A stretch of DNA of 64,000 bases from Thalassococcus sp. S3 (lineage in GTDB: Bacteria; Pseudomonadota; Alphaproteobacteria; Rhodobacterales; Rhodobacteraceae). Position 1 is the stretch's first letter, and the number at the start of each line of letters is the position of its first letter. Shown here piece after piece: positions 25,701 to 33,727 of this stretch. The stretch spans positions 124,001-188,000 of the forward strand of contig NZ_CP022303.1 of NCBI RefSeq assembly GCF_004216475.1. Direction: 5' to 3'. Under the pieces are notes generated by a model. It saw only the letters and a program-made list of their open reading frames with translations. It did not search any database and was not told where the DNA came from. A program made the translations under genes and the position numbers.

Positions 25701-25985
25701 ATGTCCGGTGAAGTGCCTTTGTGGGAAGTATTCATCCGGCCCCGAAACGGGCTGGCACACAAACATGTGGGGTCGATCCACGCCACCGACGAGGTAATGG
25801 CCCTGCAGGCGGCGCGGGATGTCTATACCCGGCGCGGTGAGGGCAATTCGATCTGGGTCGTGCCGTCGGCCGCGATCACGGCCAGCGATCCGGATCAGGC
25901 CGCGGAGAACTTCGATCCAACGGGAGAGAAGATTTACCGACACCCGACTTTTTACGACATTCCTGAAGACGTGGGGCATATGTGA
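25701..25985 (+). CDS. paaB: phenylacetyl-CoA epoxidase subunit PaaB
   Basis: This 94-aa protein is the small PaaB subunit needed for a working PaaABCE complex. The opening WEVFIRPRNGLAHKHVGSIHA and ALQAARDVYTRRGEGNSIWVVPS are family hallmarks. Ribosome-binding purines come from the end of the interspersed repeat. Its stop overlaps the paaC ATG (ATGTGATG). Confidence 0.95.
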   Translation: MSGEVPLWEVFIRPRNGLAHKHVGSIHATDEVMALQAARDVYTRRGEGNSIWVVPSAAITASDPDQAAENFDPTGEKIYRHPTFYDIPEDVGHM

Positions 25986-26713
25986 TGTCTCTCTTCGAAG
26001 GCGTATTGGAGCTGGCCGACGATCATCTGGTTCTGGGCCACCGGATAAGCGAGTGGTGCGGCCATGCGCCGATGCTGGAGGAGGACCTGGCGCTGCCCAA
26101 TATGGCGCTGGACCTGATCGGTACGGCGCGCAGCCTTTATGAATACGCGGGCAAGCTGGAAGGCGCAGGCCGGGATGAGGATGACCTAGCCTATCTGCGC
26201 GGGGAGCGGGAGTATCGCAATCTCCTGCTTTGCGAGCGACCAAATGAGGATTTCGCGCATACCGTTTTGAGGCAACTTTATTTCGCCGCGTTCATGCAGC
26301 CGTACTGGCAAGCCGCCTTGAAGAGTTCTGACGAGGTTATTGTCGGGATCGCGGGTAAAGCGGTGAAGGAAATGGCCTATCACATCCGCCATGCCGGGGA
26401 ATGGGTGATCCGGCTGGGCGACGGGACGGAGGACAGCGCGCAACGCATGAAAAACGCCGTCGAAGCGCTGCATCTTTATACAGGAGAGCTCTTTGAGCCG
26501 GGGGCGGAGACGCATGCTCTTCCAGATCGCACGGCTCTGCAACCCACATGGGAGGCGACGATCGACCGGGTGTTTGATGACGCGATGCTCAGTCGTCCGG
26601 TGGTGCAGTATCCGCAGACCGGAGGGCGCAAGGGCGTACACGGCGAAGGGCTGGGCCACATGTTGGCGGTGATGCAATCGGTGCATCGCGCGCATCCGGG
26701 CGCGACATGGTAG
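25985..26713 (+). CDS. paaC: phenylacetyl-CoA epoxidase subunit PaaC
   Basis: PaaC is the structural, ferritin-like partner of PaaA. The 242-aa sequence has LADDHLVLGHRISEWCGHAP, LEEDLALPNMALDLIGTAR, ERPNEDFAHTVLRQL and MAYHIRHAGEWVIRLGDGT, all typical. The ATG at 25985 overlaps the paaB stop; a GTG one codon earlier is possible. paaD starts 7 bp before its stop. It stabilises the complex rather than binding iron itself, according to family knowledge. Confidence 0.95.
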   Translation: MSLFEGVLELADDHLVLGHRISEWCGHAPMLEEDLALPNMALDLIGTARSLYEYAGKLEGAGRDEDDLAYLRGEREYRNLLLCERPNEDFAHTVLRQLYFAAFMQPYWQAALKSSDEVIVGIAGKAVKEMAYHIRHAGEWVIRLGDGTEDSAQRMKNAVEALHLYTGELFEPGAETHALPDRTALQPTWEATIDRVFDDAMLSRPVVQYPQTGGRKGVHGEGLGHMLAVMQSVHRAHPGATW

Positions 26714-27204
26714 CAGCGGTTCAATCGCTCGAAGAAGCGCGGGCCTGGGCGGCGGCGGCGCGTGTTCCCGATCCGGAAGTGCCCTGTGTCACGGTGGAGG
26801 ATCTGGGCATCCTGCGCTGGCTCAGGATGGAAAACGGTGTGGCCGTGGCGGGTGTCACGCCCACCTATTCCGGATGCCCTGCGGTTCTGGCCATCGAAAT
26901 GGCGATCGAAGCCGCCTTGCGGGACGCAGGGTTCGACGCCCGGATCGAGCGTGTGATGTCGCCGCCCTGGACCACCGATTGGATCACCGCGGCTGGCCGG
27001 GAAAAGCTGCGCGCCTACGGCATCGCCCCGCCTGAGCAGACAAGCGGGTCGAAAATGGCGTTGTTCGGCGAAACGACGGTGCCCTGCCCCCGCTGCGCCA
27101 GCACCGCGACAGAGAAGCTGAGCGAGTTTGGCTCCACCGCATGCAAGGCGCAGTATCGCTGCACCGCCTGTGCGGAGCCGTTTGATTACTTCAAATGCAT
27201 TTGA
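26707..27204 (+). CDS. paaD: PaaD, iron-sulfur maturation factor of the epoxidase
   Basis: The 165-aa protein has an N-terminal DUF59/MIP18 domain (VPDPEVPCVTVEDLGILRWL, then TPTYSGCPAVLAIEM) and a C-terminal Cys-rich zinc-ribbon-like part (CPRCAST...CKAQYRCTACAEPFDYFKC). PaaD is thought to help mature the iron-sulfur centre of PaaE. The usual gene order would place paaE next; here an NTF2-like gene comes between. It overlaps paaC by 7 bp. Confidence 0.93.
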   Translation: MVAAVQSLEEARAWAAAARVPDPEVPCVTVEDLGILRWLRMENGVAVAGVTPTYSGCPAVLAIEMAIEAALRDAGFDARIERVMSPPWTTDWITAAGREKLRAYGIAPPEQTSGSKMALFGETTVPCPRCASTATEKLSEFGSTACKAQYRCTACAEPFDYFKCI

Positions 27205-27213
27205 GGACGAAAC

Positions 27214-27594
27214 ATGGTTGATCGCATCACAGAAGCCGTCGCTGTTGCACAAGTAGCTACAGCCTATACCGTGGCCACGCGCAATCGCGATGTCGCGGGG
27301 CTCAAACAGCTTTTCCACGAAAATGCGGTGATGAGCGGCTATCTCGGTCCCGATCTCATGGTCGGCGGTCCTGAGCCGTTCTACGACCATCTGAGTGCCA
27401 ACGAAGTGTCGCCGGATTATCAAAGCGCCCTGCTGAGCGTGGAGGTCACTGGTATGACAGCCTGTGCGCGTGTGGCGGAGAGCAACCTTTTCGGGATGTC
27501 CTTCGTCAACGATTTCCATTTCGTGAAGACCAAGGATGGGTGGCTGATTACGTCCAAGCTGTTCCATGCCGATCCGCCGGAAGGACAATCTTGA
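27214..27594 (+). CDS. NTF2-like protein inserted between paaD and paaE
   Basis: The 126-aa protein resembles putative lumazine-binding/SnoaL-type NTF2-fold proteins: VATAYTVATRNRDVAGLKQLF, then YLGPDLMVGGPEPFYDHL and MSFVNDFHFVKTKDGWLITS. It starts 9 bp after paaD and its stop overlaps the paaE ATG (TGATG), so it is a true operon member. Such a gene is not part of the core paaABCDE set of model organisms. It could bind a reactive pathway intermediate, but the sequence gives no direct hint. Confidence 0.75.
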   Translation: MVDRITEAVAVAQVATAYTVATRNRDVAGLKQLFHENAVMSGYLGPDLMVGGPEPFYDHLSANEVSPDYQSALLSVEVTGMTACARVAESNLFGMSFVNDFHFVKTKDGWLITSKLFHADPPEGQS

Positions 27595-28643
27595 TGTTCC
27601 ACGCTCTGACCCTCTCTGCCGTTGACCGTTTGACTGATGATGCCGTGGCCCTTCGCTTTGATGTGCCGGATGCTTTGGCAGACACTTTCGCTTACGAGCC
27701 CGGCCAATACCTCACCCTGCGGGCAGATGTCGGGGGGGAGGACATGCGCCGGTCCTATTCCATCGCCAGCCTTCCGGGGGAAGCGCTGTGCGTCGGGGTT
27801 AAGGCGGTGGAGGGGGGTGCGTTCTCTCCCTTTGCACAAAGCCTGAAGCCGGGTGAGACCCTACAGGTGATGCCGCCGGAGGGGCGCTTTGTCACCAAGG
27901 ACGAGGAAAAGCTGGTCTTGATCGCTGCGGGATCGGGTATCACGCCGATAATCTCCATTGCGTCGGACGCGCTGGTCCGGGGGGCCGAGGTGACCCTGAT
28001 CTATGGCAATCGGACCACTGGCAGCATCATGTTCCGCGACACGCTGGACGCGCTGAAGGATCGCTATCTGGAGCGGTTCACCCTGATCCATGTGCTAAGC
28101 CGCGAACCCCAGGATGTTGCGCTGCTGAATGGCCGGGTGAGCGGCGAGAAGGTAACCACCCTTGCCCGTGCTGGCGCAGTCGATCTGGACGGTGCCGACG
28201 GTATCTTCCTTTGCGGTCCGGGGGAGATGATCGATGATGTCAGTGCCGCTTTGGCCAACGTCGACATCAACTCTGACAAGGTGCATTTCGAGCGTTTCAC
28301 CCAGGCGGGAGAGACCCCGCGTGCCCCGAAATCGGCCGAGGCCGAGATTGCCGCACAAAGCGGCGTGGCGGTCACGGTGGTACTCGACGGCGCCCGGCGC
28401 CAATTTCAGGTGGAGGCCCAGGACGACACCGTTCTCGACGCTGCCGCGCGCCAGGGTCTGGAACTGCCGTTTTCCTGCAAGGGCGGCATGTGCTGTACCT
28501 GCCGCTGCAAGGTGGCCGAAGGCAGCGCCGAGATGGCCGTGAACTACTCGCTCGAACCATGGGAGATGGAGGCCGGCTTTACCCTCGCCTGTCAGGCCCG
28601 GCCCACATCCGAAACGCTGGTGCTGGATTTCGACGCGGCTTGA
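27594..28643 (+). CDS. paaE: phenylacetyl-CoA epoxidase reductase subunit PaaE
   Basis: PaaE passes electrons from NADPH to the PaaA di-iron site. The 349-aa protein has an FAD domain (PGQYLTLRADVGGEDMRRSY, with the RRSYS flavin motif), a nucleotide domain (IAAGSGITPIISI and IYGNRTTGSIMFRDTLDAL) and a C-terminal plant-type 2Fe-2S domain with cysteines in CKGGMCCTCRCKV and the final Cys in TLACQARP. The ATG at 27594 overlaps the preceding stop. It is the last epoxidase gene; paaG, paaZ, paaJ, paaH and paaK are not in the window. Confidence 0.94.
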   Translation: MFHALTLSAVDRLTDDAVALRFDVPDALADTFAYEPGQYLTLRADVGGEDMRRSYSIASLPGEALCVGVKAVEGGAFSPFAQSLKPGETLQVMPPEGRFVTKDEEKLVLIAAGSGITPIISIASDALVRGAEVTLIYGNRTTGSIMFRDTLDALKDRYLERFTLIHVLSREPQDVALLNGRVSGEKVTTLARAGAVDLDGADGIFLCGPGEMIDDVSAALANVDINSDKVHFERFTQAGETPRAPKSAEAEIAAQSGVAVTVVLDGARRQFQVEAQDDTVLDAAARQGLELPFSCKGGMCCTCRCKVAEGSAEMAVNYSLEPWEMEAGFTLACQARPTSETLVLDFDAA

Positions 28644-28674
28644 TCGTCCCGCTCGAATGCGATTTGCTACGGCT

Positions 28675-29304
28675 ATGTCCAAAGACAGACCGGATCTCTC
28701 TGCCGCCTACGCGTTGCGAACGCCAGCAGGTTCGCGAAAGCTCTATGCCGATTGGGCCACTGACTACGATCAGGGGTTCGCTGATGCCGAAGATTACCAG
28801 CTTCACCTGCATACCGCCCGCCTTTTTGCCAAGACCGGCGCAACCGGCCCCATCCTTGATGTCGGAGCGGGCACTGGCCTCTGTGGTGCTGCCTTGGCGG
28901 CGCATGGCATAAGCCCAATCGACGCCACTGATATCAGTGCCGAGATGCTTGCCGAAGCCGCGCGCAAGGATATCTACCGTGACCTGATCGAGGCTGACCT
29001 GACCCAGGGACTTCCGTTTCCCGACAATGGCTATGCCGGTCTTACCTCCTCTGGCACCTTCACCACCGGGCATGTCGGCCCGGAGGTTTTTGACGAGCTT
29101 CTCCGCGTTGCCCGCCCCGGTGCGCAGTTCGCTTTGTCGATCAATACCCGGCATTTCGATGCGGCCGGTTTTGCTGCCAAGCTGGACGCGTTGTCAGACG
29201 AGCTGGCCGACATATCCCTGTCCGAATGCCCCATCTATGGCCCCAAGGCCAGCGGACCGCATCGGAGCGACACGGCTTACGTAGCATGCTTTCGCAAGCG
29301 CTGA
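28675..29304 (+). CDS. class I SAM-dependent methyltransferase
   Basis: The 209-aa protein has the SAM-binding glycine loop ILDVGAGTGLCGAALAAHG (motif I), then PIDATDISAEMLAEA (motif II acidic residue) and LTSSGTFTTGHV (post-I region). Upstream LYADWATDYDQGFADAEDYQ is typical of small-molecule methyltransferases of the Methyltransf_11/25 type. No clear ribosome-binding site fits either this ATG or the one at 28657. It follows paaE after about 30 bp on the same strand, so co-transcription is possible. Substrate unknown. Confidence 0.8.
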   Translation: MSKDRPDLSAAYALRTPAGSRKLYADWATDYDQGFADAEDYQLHLHTARLFAKTGATGPILDVGAGTGLCGAALAAHGISPIDATDISAEMLAEAARKDIYRDLIEADLTQGLPFPDNGYAGLTSSGTFTTGHVGPEVFDELLRVARPGAQFALSINTRHFDAAGFAAKLDALSDELADISLSECPIYGPKASGPHRSDTAYVACFRKR

Positions 29305-29305
29305 T

Positions 29306-29367
29306 CTTCTTTGGGTCAAAAATACCCTGGGGGAATCCGCCAACGGCGGATGGGGGCTGGCCCCCTA
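29306..29367 (+). repeat. interspersed intergenic repeat, copy 3
   Basis: CTTTGGGTCAAAAATAC is followed by CCTGGGGG and two hairpins: TCCGCC-AAC-GGCGGA (29336-29350) and GGGGGC-TG-GCCCCC (29352-29365). The hairpin bases differ from those in copies 2 and 5, yet pairing is complete. It fills the gap between the convergent methyltransferase and caiD genes. Confidence 0.72.
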
Positions 29368-29371
29368 GCAC

Positions 29372-30160
29372 TCATCGCCCTTTCCAAACGGGGTCCCGTT
29401 TCTCGGCAAAGGCCCGGGCGCCCTCCAGCTGATCTTCGCTGGCATAAAGCACATCCACCGTGCGCAGCTTCCTTTGCGTGATCCGGTTCATTGCGTCCTG
29501 AAACTTGGCGTCTTCCGCATCCCGCACGATTTCCTTTATCGCCGCGTAGACAAGTGGCGGACCACTCGCGATTAACTGCGCAAGCTCGCGTGCCCGGTTC
29601 ATCAGGTTCGCGGCGGAGACAACCTCGTTCACCAGGCCCCAGCGATGGGCCTCTTCGGCATCGAACCAGCGCCCGGTCAGCAATAGCTCCATAGCGATGT
29701 GATAGGGGATGCGCTTGGGCAGCTTTACGCTTGCCGCGTCTGCCACGGTGCCGGATCGGATCTCCGGTAGGGCAAAGCTGGCGTGATCCGCAGCAAGGAT
29801 CATGTCCCCGCTCAACGCCAGCTCCAACCCGCCGCCACAGGCAATCCCGTTGACCGCCACGATCACCGGCTTGTTCATGTCCCGCAATTCCTGCAGTCCG
29901 CCAAAGCCTCCCACGCCGTAGTCGCCGTCCACTGCGTCACTTTCTGCTGCAGCCTTCAAGTCCCAACCGGGGCAAAAGAACTTCTCTCCCTCCGCAGTCA
30001 GGAGCGCCACGCGGAGGTCCGGGTCATCCCGGAATTCAGCGAAGATATCTCCCATAATCCGCGAGGTTTTCAGGTCGATCGCATTGGCCTTGGGCCGATC
30101 CAGCGTGACCTCCAGCACGGCCCCGTCCCTTTGCGTTCGGATCGGATTGGGATCACTCAT
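29372..30160 (-). CDS. caiD: carnitinyl-CoA dehydratase / enoyl-CoA hydratase
   Basis: The 262-aa crotonase-fold enzyme resembles E. coli CaiD in long stretches: LEVTLDRPKANAIDLKTSR, GEKFFCPGWDLKAAAE, ELALSGDMILAADHASFALPE (shortened here to the visible core) and a C-terminal FAEKRDPVWKGR identical to my memory of CaiD. CaiD hydrates crotonobetainyl-CoA to carnitinyl-CoA. The oxyanion-hole segment is NGIACGGGLELAL. It overlaps the acyl-CoA synthetase gene upstream by ATGA, so both act together. A role in carnitine or related betaine metabolism is inferred; no CaiB is present here. Confidence 0.82.
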   Translation of the reverse strand: MSDPNPIRTQRDGAVLEVTLDRPKANAIDLKTSRIMGDIFAEFRDDPDLRVALLTAEGEKFFCPGWDLKAAAESDAVDGDYGVGGFGGLQELRDMNKPVIVAVNGIACGGGLELALSGDMILAADHASFALPEIRSGTVADAASVKLPKRIPYHIAMELLLTGRWFDAEEAHRWGLVNEVVSAANLMNRARELAQLIASGPPLVYAAIKEIVRDAEDAKFQDAMNRITQRKLRTVDVLYASEDQLEGARAFAEKRDPVWKGR

Positions 30161-32190
30161 CTCTTGGTCTCCTCCTGTGTCAGCCGGATCAGCGCATCAG
30201 CCGCCACCGCCCGCTCGGGCGTGCAGATCAGCGGATTGATCTCGACCTCGCATATCTCGTCTGCATGGGCGATCACCCAATGTTGCAGCGCCTCCACCGC
30301 ATCCAGGACAGCCGCCCGATCTGCCGCGGGCCGACCACGGTAGCCGTTCAGCAACAAGCTGCAGCGCAGGCGGTCCAAAGCGTTCGCAATGTCCTGACGC
30401 GTGGCGGGGATCAAGAGAGAGACGCTGTCCTGCAGAAGCTCCGTCAGCACACCGCCGGCGCCAAGCGTCAGGACAAAGCCATGTGCCGGATCGCAGGTGA
30501 CGCCGACCAGCAATTCCGCGACACCGCCCTCGATCATCTCCTCCACCAGAGTGTCGGGCACCGGCATCTTCCTTGCCGCCTCCGCGATCTCATGAGGACC
30601 GAGCCCCAGCCGGACCGCGCCGGCTTCGGACTTATGGGCCAGTCCCAACCCTTTCAACGCAACCGGCCCTCCGATCTTTGCTGCCGCAGTGACGGCCTCC
30701 TCCGGGCTTTTCGCCACTTGCGATATCGGAACATCGACATCAGCCGAAGCCAACCGGTTCTTGGCCTCCACCTCACTCAAAACAGCGCCAGGTTCCAGCC
30801 TGTGCGGCAATAGAAGCGGCTCTCTCTCGTCCGTCGTAGGCTTGCCCGCGGCGGAGGCCGCCGCCAACGCTTCGCGCAGCCCGCAAAGCGGGGCCACGCC
30901 TTTCGCCATCAGCGCCTCTGCCGTTCCTTCCGGCATCAGTTCCGGCAGGGAGGCCACGACTGCAAAGGGTGCGCCCGTCTCTTGCCGCGCCCGGATCGCG
31001 GCTTCGGTCGCACAGGCCCAGTCGGTGGGGTCGGTATGGGGATAATCGACAATGCTCATCGTCAAACCGATCTCGGGCCCGGTCATCGCACCCCAGGCCC
31101 GCGCCATCCGTTCCGTGTCGCGCCAGATATAGGTGTGGTAGTCAAGCGGATTGGCCAGCGCCACCATTGGTCCCAGAGTGTCCCGCAGCACCTGCTTCTG
31201 CGCGTCCGAGACCGGCGGAAAAGGCAGGCCGACCTCCTGCGCCATGTCCGCAGCCAGGCTCGCCTCTCCACCCGAACAACTGATCGACGCGATACCCCGC
31301 GCCGCCAGAGGGCCTGTCACGTGCAACAGCTTCAGCGTTTCCAGAAACGCGGGCAAATCCGCGACCCGCGCAAAGCCCAGTCGGTCAAGCAGCGCCTGCG
31401 CCCCGGCATCGCTTCCCGCAAGGGAGGCGGTATGCGAGACCGTTGCCACCCGCGCTTCTTCCGACGTACCAACCTTGAGCACGACAACGGGCACATTCCG
31501 TCCCCGCGCGGCCCTAGCCAGATCTTCCCATTGCCGCAGATCACCAAACCCCTCGACATGAAGACCCAGCGCCGTGACGCGTGGATCGTCGAGCAGCGCC
31601 CGCGCGATCTCAGCCTGACTGGTTTGCGCCATGTTTCCGCAGGTCACGACATAGCCGATGGGAAGTGCCCGACGCTGCATGGTCAGATTGATCGCGATAT
31701 TTGACGATTGCGCAAGGATGGCCACCCCACGCTCCACCCGTTTGCAGCCATGTTGATCGGGCCAGATCAGCGCGCCGTCGAGTGCATTGATAAACCCATA
31801 GCAATTCGGTCCCAGCACTGGCATGGCCCCGGCGGCCGCGACAAGCCGGGCCTGCAGGCCCGCGCCTTCGGCGTCTTCGGCTTGCGCTTCGGAGAAACCG
31901 GACGCGAAACAGACCGCTCCGCCTCCGCCCCGCCTTGCCAGCCCCTGCGCGATATCCGGTGTGGCCTGCCGGTTGACGCCGATAAAGGCCGCATCCGGGC
32001 CCTCGGGAAGCGCCTCGACCGACGGGAAAGCCGGGTGACCTGCAATCGCATCCGCCTTCGGATGCACGGGCCAGAGTGCACCCTCAAAGCCGAACCGTTC
32101 CGCCTGCGCGATGACCGACCTGCACCAGGCGCCGCCGCCGACCACCGCCAGATGCCGCGGACGCAAAAGGCGGGACAGGTCACGCTGCAT
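30157..32190 (-). CDS. NDP-forming acyl-CoA synthetase, fused alpha and beta domains
   Basis: The 677-aa enzyme activates an acid to its CoA thioester (or the reverse with ATP formation). The N-terminal CoA-binding domain starts LLRPRHLAVVGGGAW, a succinyl-CoA-ligase-like middle follows (GPNCYGFINALDGALIWP, then IAILAQSSN-like VAILAQSSNIAINLTMQ; ISCSGGEASLAADMA), and a C-terminal ATP-grasp domain ends the protein (GGPVALKGLGLAHKSEAGAV, LVGVTCDPAHGFVLTLGAGG, EVEINPLIC). ATG 32190 lies just before the domain start. It is co-translated with caiD. The substrate, perhaps carnitine or another betaine, is inferred from that link. Confidence 0.87.
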   Translation of the reverse strand: MQRDLSRLLRPRHLAVVGGGAWCRSVIAQAERFGFEGALWPVHPKADAIAGHPAFPSVEALPEGPDAAFIGVNRQATPDIAQGLARRGGGGAVCFASGFSEAQAEDAEGAGLQARLVAAAGAMPVLGPNCYGFINALDGALIWPDQHGCKRVERGVAILAQSSNIAINLTMQRRALPIGYVVTCGNMAQTSQAEIARALLDDPRVTALGLHVEGFGDLRQWEDLARAARGRNVPVVVLKVGTSEEARVATVSHTASLAGSDAGAQALLDRLGFARVADLPAFLETLKLLHVTGPLAARGIASISCSGGEASLAADMAQEVGLPFPPVSDAQKQVLRDTLGPMVALANPLDYHTYIWRDTERMARAWGAMTGPEIGLTMSIVDYPHTDPTDWACATEAAIRARQETGAPFAVVASLPELMPEGTAEALMAKGVAPLCGLREALAAASAAGKPTTDEREPLLLPHRLEPGAVLSEVEAKNRLASADVDVPISQVAKSPEEAVTAAAKIGGPVALKGLGLAHKSEAGAVRLGLGPHEIAEAARKMPVPDTLVEEMIEGGVAELLVGVTCDPAHGFVLTLGAGGVLTELLQDSVSLLIPATRQDIANALDRLRCSLLLNGYRGRPAADRAAVLDAVEALQHWVIAHADEICEVEINPLICTPERAVAADALIRLTQEETKR

Positions 32191-32217
32191 GAAACGTGCT
32201 TGCTTTTGGTTTTCTTG

Positions 32218-32249
32218 CCTCCGGCGGGGATATCTCCGACCCAAAGAAG
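32218..32249 (-). repeat. interspersed intergenic repeat, copy 4 (short)
   Basis: On the minus strand CTTTGGGTCGGAGATAT is a diverged core followed by CCCCGCCGG. It lies 28 bp upstream of the acyl-CoA synthetase start and lacks the long tail hairpin. It faces copy 5 head to head across about 140 bp that hold no recognised gene. Confidence 0.6.
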
Positions 32250-32390
32250 CAGGAGATCATTTTTCCGATCCACCCCGCGCCGCCCATGGCAGACGCGGGG
32301 CTTATTCGGGTGCGGCCATCGGCGTCCCCGCCTGTACCGCGTGTTCTCTTCTCGTGGAATTTGGTTGAGCTTTCGCTAACGCATCCCGTT

Positions 32391-32470
32391 CTTCTTTGGG
32401 TCAAAAATATCCCGGGGAGCGCGAGGGGCTGGCCCCTCGCATCGGTCGGATGGGCGCAGCCCATTCGAAA
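32391..32470 (+). repeat. interspersed intergenic repeat, copy 5
   Basis: The core CTTTGGGTCAAAAATAT is followed by CCCGGGGAGC, the hairpin GCGAGGGGC-TG-GCCCCTCGC (32421-32440), and a second hairpin ATGGGC-GCA-GCCCAT near 32450-32464. The first hairpin is identical to that of copy 2, 6.8 kb away and in opposite orientation. It ends just before the stop of the acyl-CoA dehydrogenase gene. Confidence 0.75.
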
Positions 32471-32475
32471 CAGGT

Positions 32476-33636
32476 TCATGCGCCCAATGCCCGCAACAGG
32501 TCGCGTGAGATGATATGGCGCTGAATTTCCGACGTGCCGTCCCAGATCCTTTCAACCCTTGCATCGCGCCAGAACCGCTCAAGCGGATAATCATCCATCA
32601 GACCCATGCCGCCATGCAGCTGGATCGCCGCATCCGTTACCCGCGCCAGCATTTCAGAAGCATAAAGCTTGGCCGATGCAATCTCCCGGTTGGCGGGCAG
32701 CGCCCGGTCCAGCCGATCGGCTGATGCAAGCGTCAGCAGATCCGCTGCATCGATTTCGGTCACCATATCGGCGAGCTGAAAACTGACCCCCTGGAACTTT
32801 CCGATCTTCTGACCGAACTGTTCCCGCGTGGCCGCGTAATCCAGGGCATAGTCAAATGTCCTGCGCGCCCGCCCGACGCACATGGCCGCAACCGTGATCC
32901 GCGTGGCATAAAGCCAGGTGTTCATAACCTCGAACCCGCCATCGACCTCGCCCAGCACCTGCGTATCCGGCAATCGGCAATCGTCGAATTCGAGGATCAT
33001 GTTCTGATAGCCCCGATGACTGACTGATTTATAACCATCCCGGATCGTGAAGCCCGGTGTGCCGCGATCCACCAGAAACGCCGTGATCCGTTTTTTGGGT
33101 CCTTTCGGTGTCTGATCTTCCCCGGTTGCGATGAACACAATGACGAAGTCGGCATGTTCCGCGCCCGAGATGAAGTGCTTGGTTCCGTTCACAACCCAGT
33201 CGCCGCCATCCCGGATGGCCGCGCATTTCATGCCCCTGACATCCGAACCCGCGCCCGGTTCGGTCATCGCCAACGCATCCATCTTCTCGCCGTGCACGGC
33301 TGGCATCAGGTAGCGGTCCACCTGCTCCCCTTCACAGGCCATCAGGATGTTCTGAGGTCGCCCGAAGAAATGGTTAAGCGCCATGGACCCACGCCCCAGT
33401 TCCCGCTCCACCAGCGCGAATTCCAGATGGCTCAACCCGGCGCAGCCCACGCTTTCGGGGAAATTACAGGCGTAAAACCCCAGCTCAATCGTCTTGCGTT
33501 TGATTTCTTGCGCGATTTCTTTTGGAACGGCACCGGTTCGCTCAACCAGGTCTTCGTGCGGGTAAATCTCCTTTTCCACAAAACTTCGCACGGTGGAGAC
33601 GATCATCTCCTGTTCGTCACTCAGTCCATATTGCAT
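32476..33636 (-). CDS. acyl-CoA dehydrogenase
   Basis: The 386-aa flavoenzyme forms an alpha,beta double bond in an acyl-CoA. Domain marks are SDEQEMIVSTVRSFVEKEI, the FAD-binding AMTEPGAGSDVRGM, the second FAD segment YAATREQFGQKIGKFQGVSF and C-terminal HGGMGLMDDYPLERFWRDAR. At the usual catalytic-base position of the medium-chain type (Glu in YEGTSQIQR) this protein has Asp (IWDGTSEIQR). It is on the same strand as the synthetase and caiD, separated by two repeats. A shared pathway for a betaine or branched acid is inferred. Confidence 0.9.
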   Translation of the reverse strand: MQYGLSDEQEMIVSTVRSFVEKEIYPHEDLVERTGAVPKEIAQEIKRKTIELGFYACNFPESVGCAGLSHLEFALVERELGRGSMALNHFFGRPQNILMACEGEQVDRYLMPAVHGEKMDALAMTEPGAGSDVRGMKCAAIRDGGDWVVNGTKHFISGAEHADFVIVFIATGEDQTPKGPKKRITAFLVDRGTPGFTIRDGYKSVSHRGYQNMILEFDDCRLPDTQVLGEVDGGFEVMNTWLYATRITVAAMCVGRARRTFDYALDYAATREQFGQKIGKFQGVSFQLADMVTEIDAADLLTLASADRLDRALPANREIASAKLYASEMLARVTDAAIQLHGGMGLMDDYPLERFWRDARVERIWDGTSEIQRHIISRDLLRALGA

Positions 33637-33703
33637 GAGGGTCAGATCTTTCTTTCAGCCATCAGGCGCGCTGCAAAATGAATGCGGGCGAGCTCAGAGA
33701 ACG

Positions 33704-33720
33704 CATCCGGGTTCCGGATG
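33704..33720 (-). terminator. short hairpin after the class II aldolase gene
   Basis: CATCCGG (33704-33710) pairs with CCGGATG (33714-33720) around a GTT loop, directly downstream of the aldolase stop. There is no T-run, so it may be an RNA-end hairpin rather than a strong terminator. Confidence 0.4.
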
Positions 33721-33727
33721 ATCCGCC

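Noticed and set aside
33640..33727. Minus-strand peptide ending ELARIHFAARLMAERKI before the acyl-CoA dehydrogenase
   Set aside because: It looks protein-like but has no start codon in frame after a stop about 35 codons earlier; at most a remnant.
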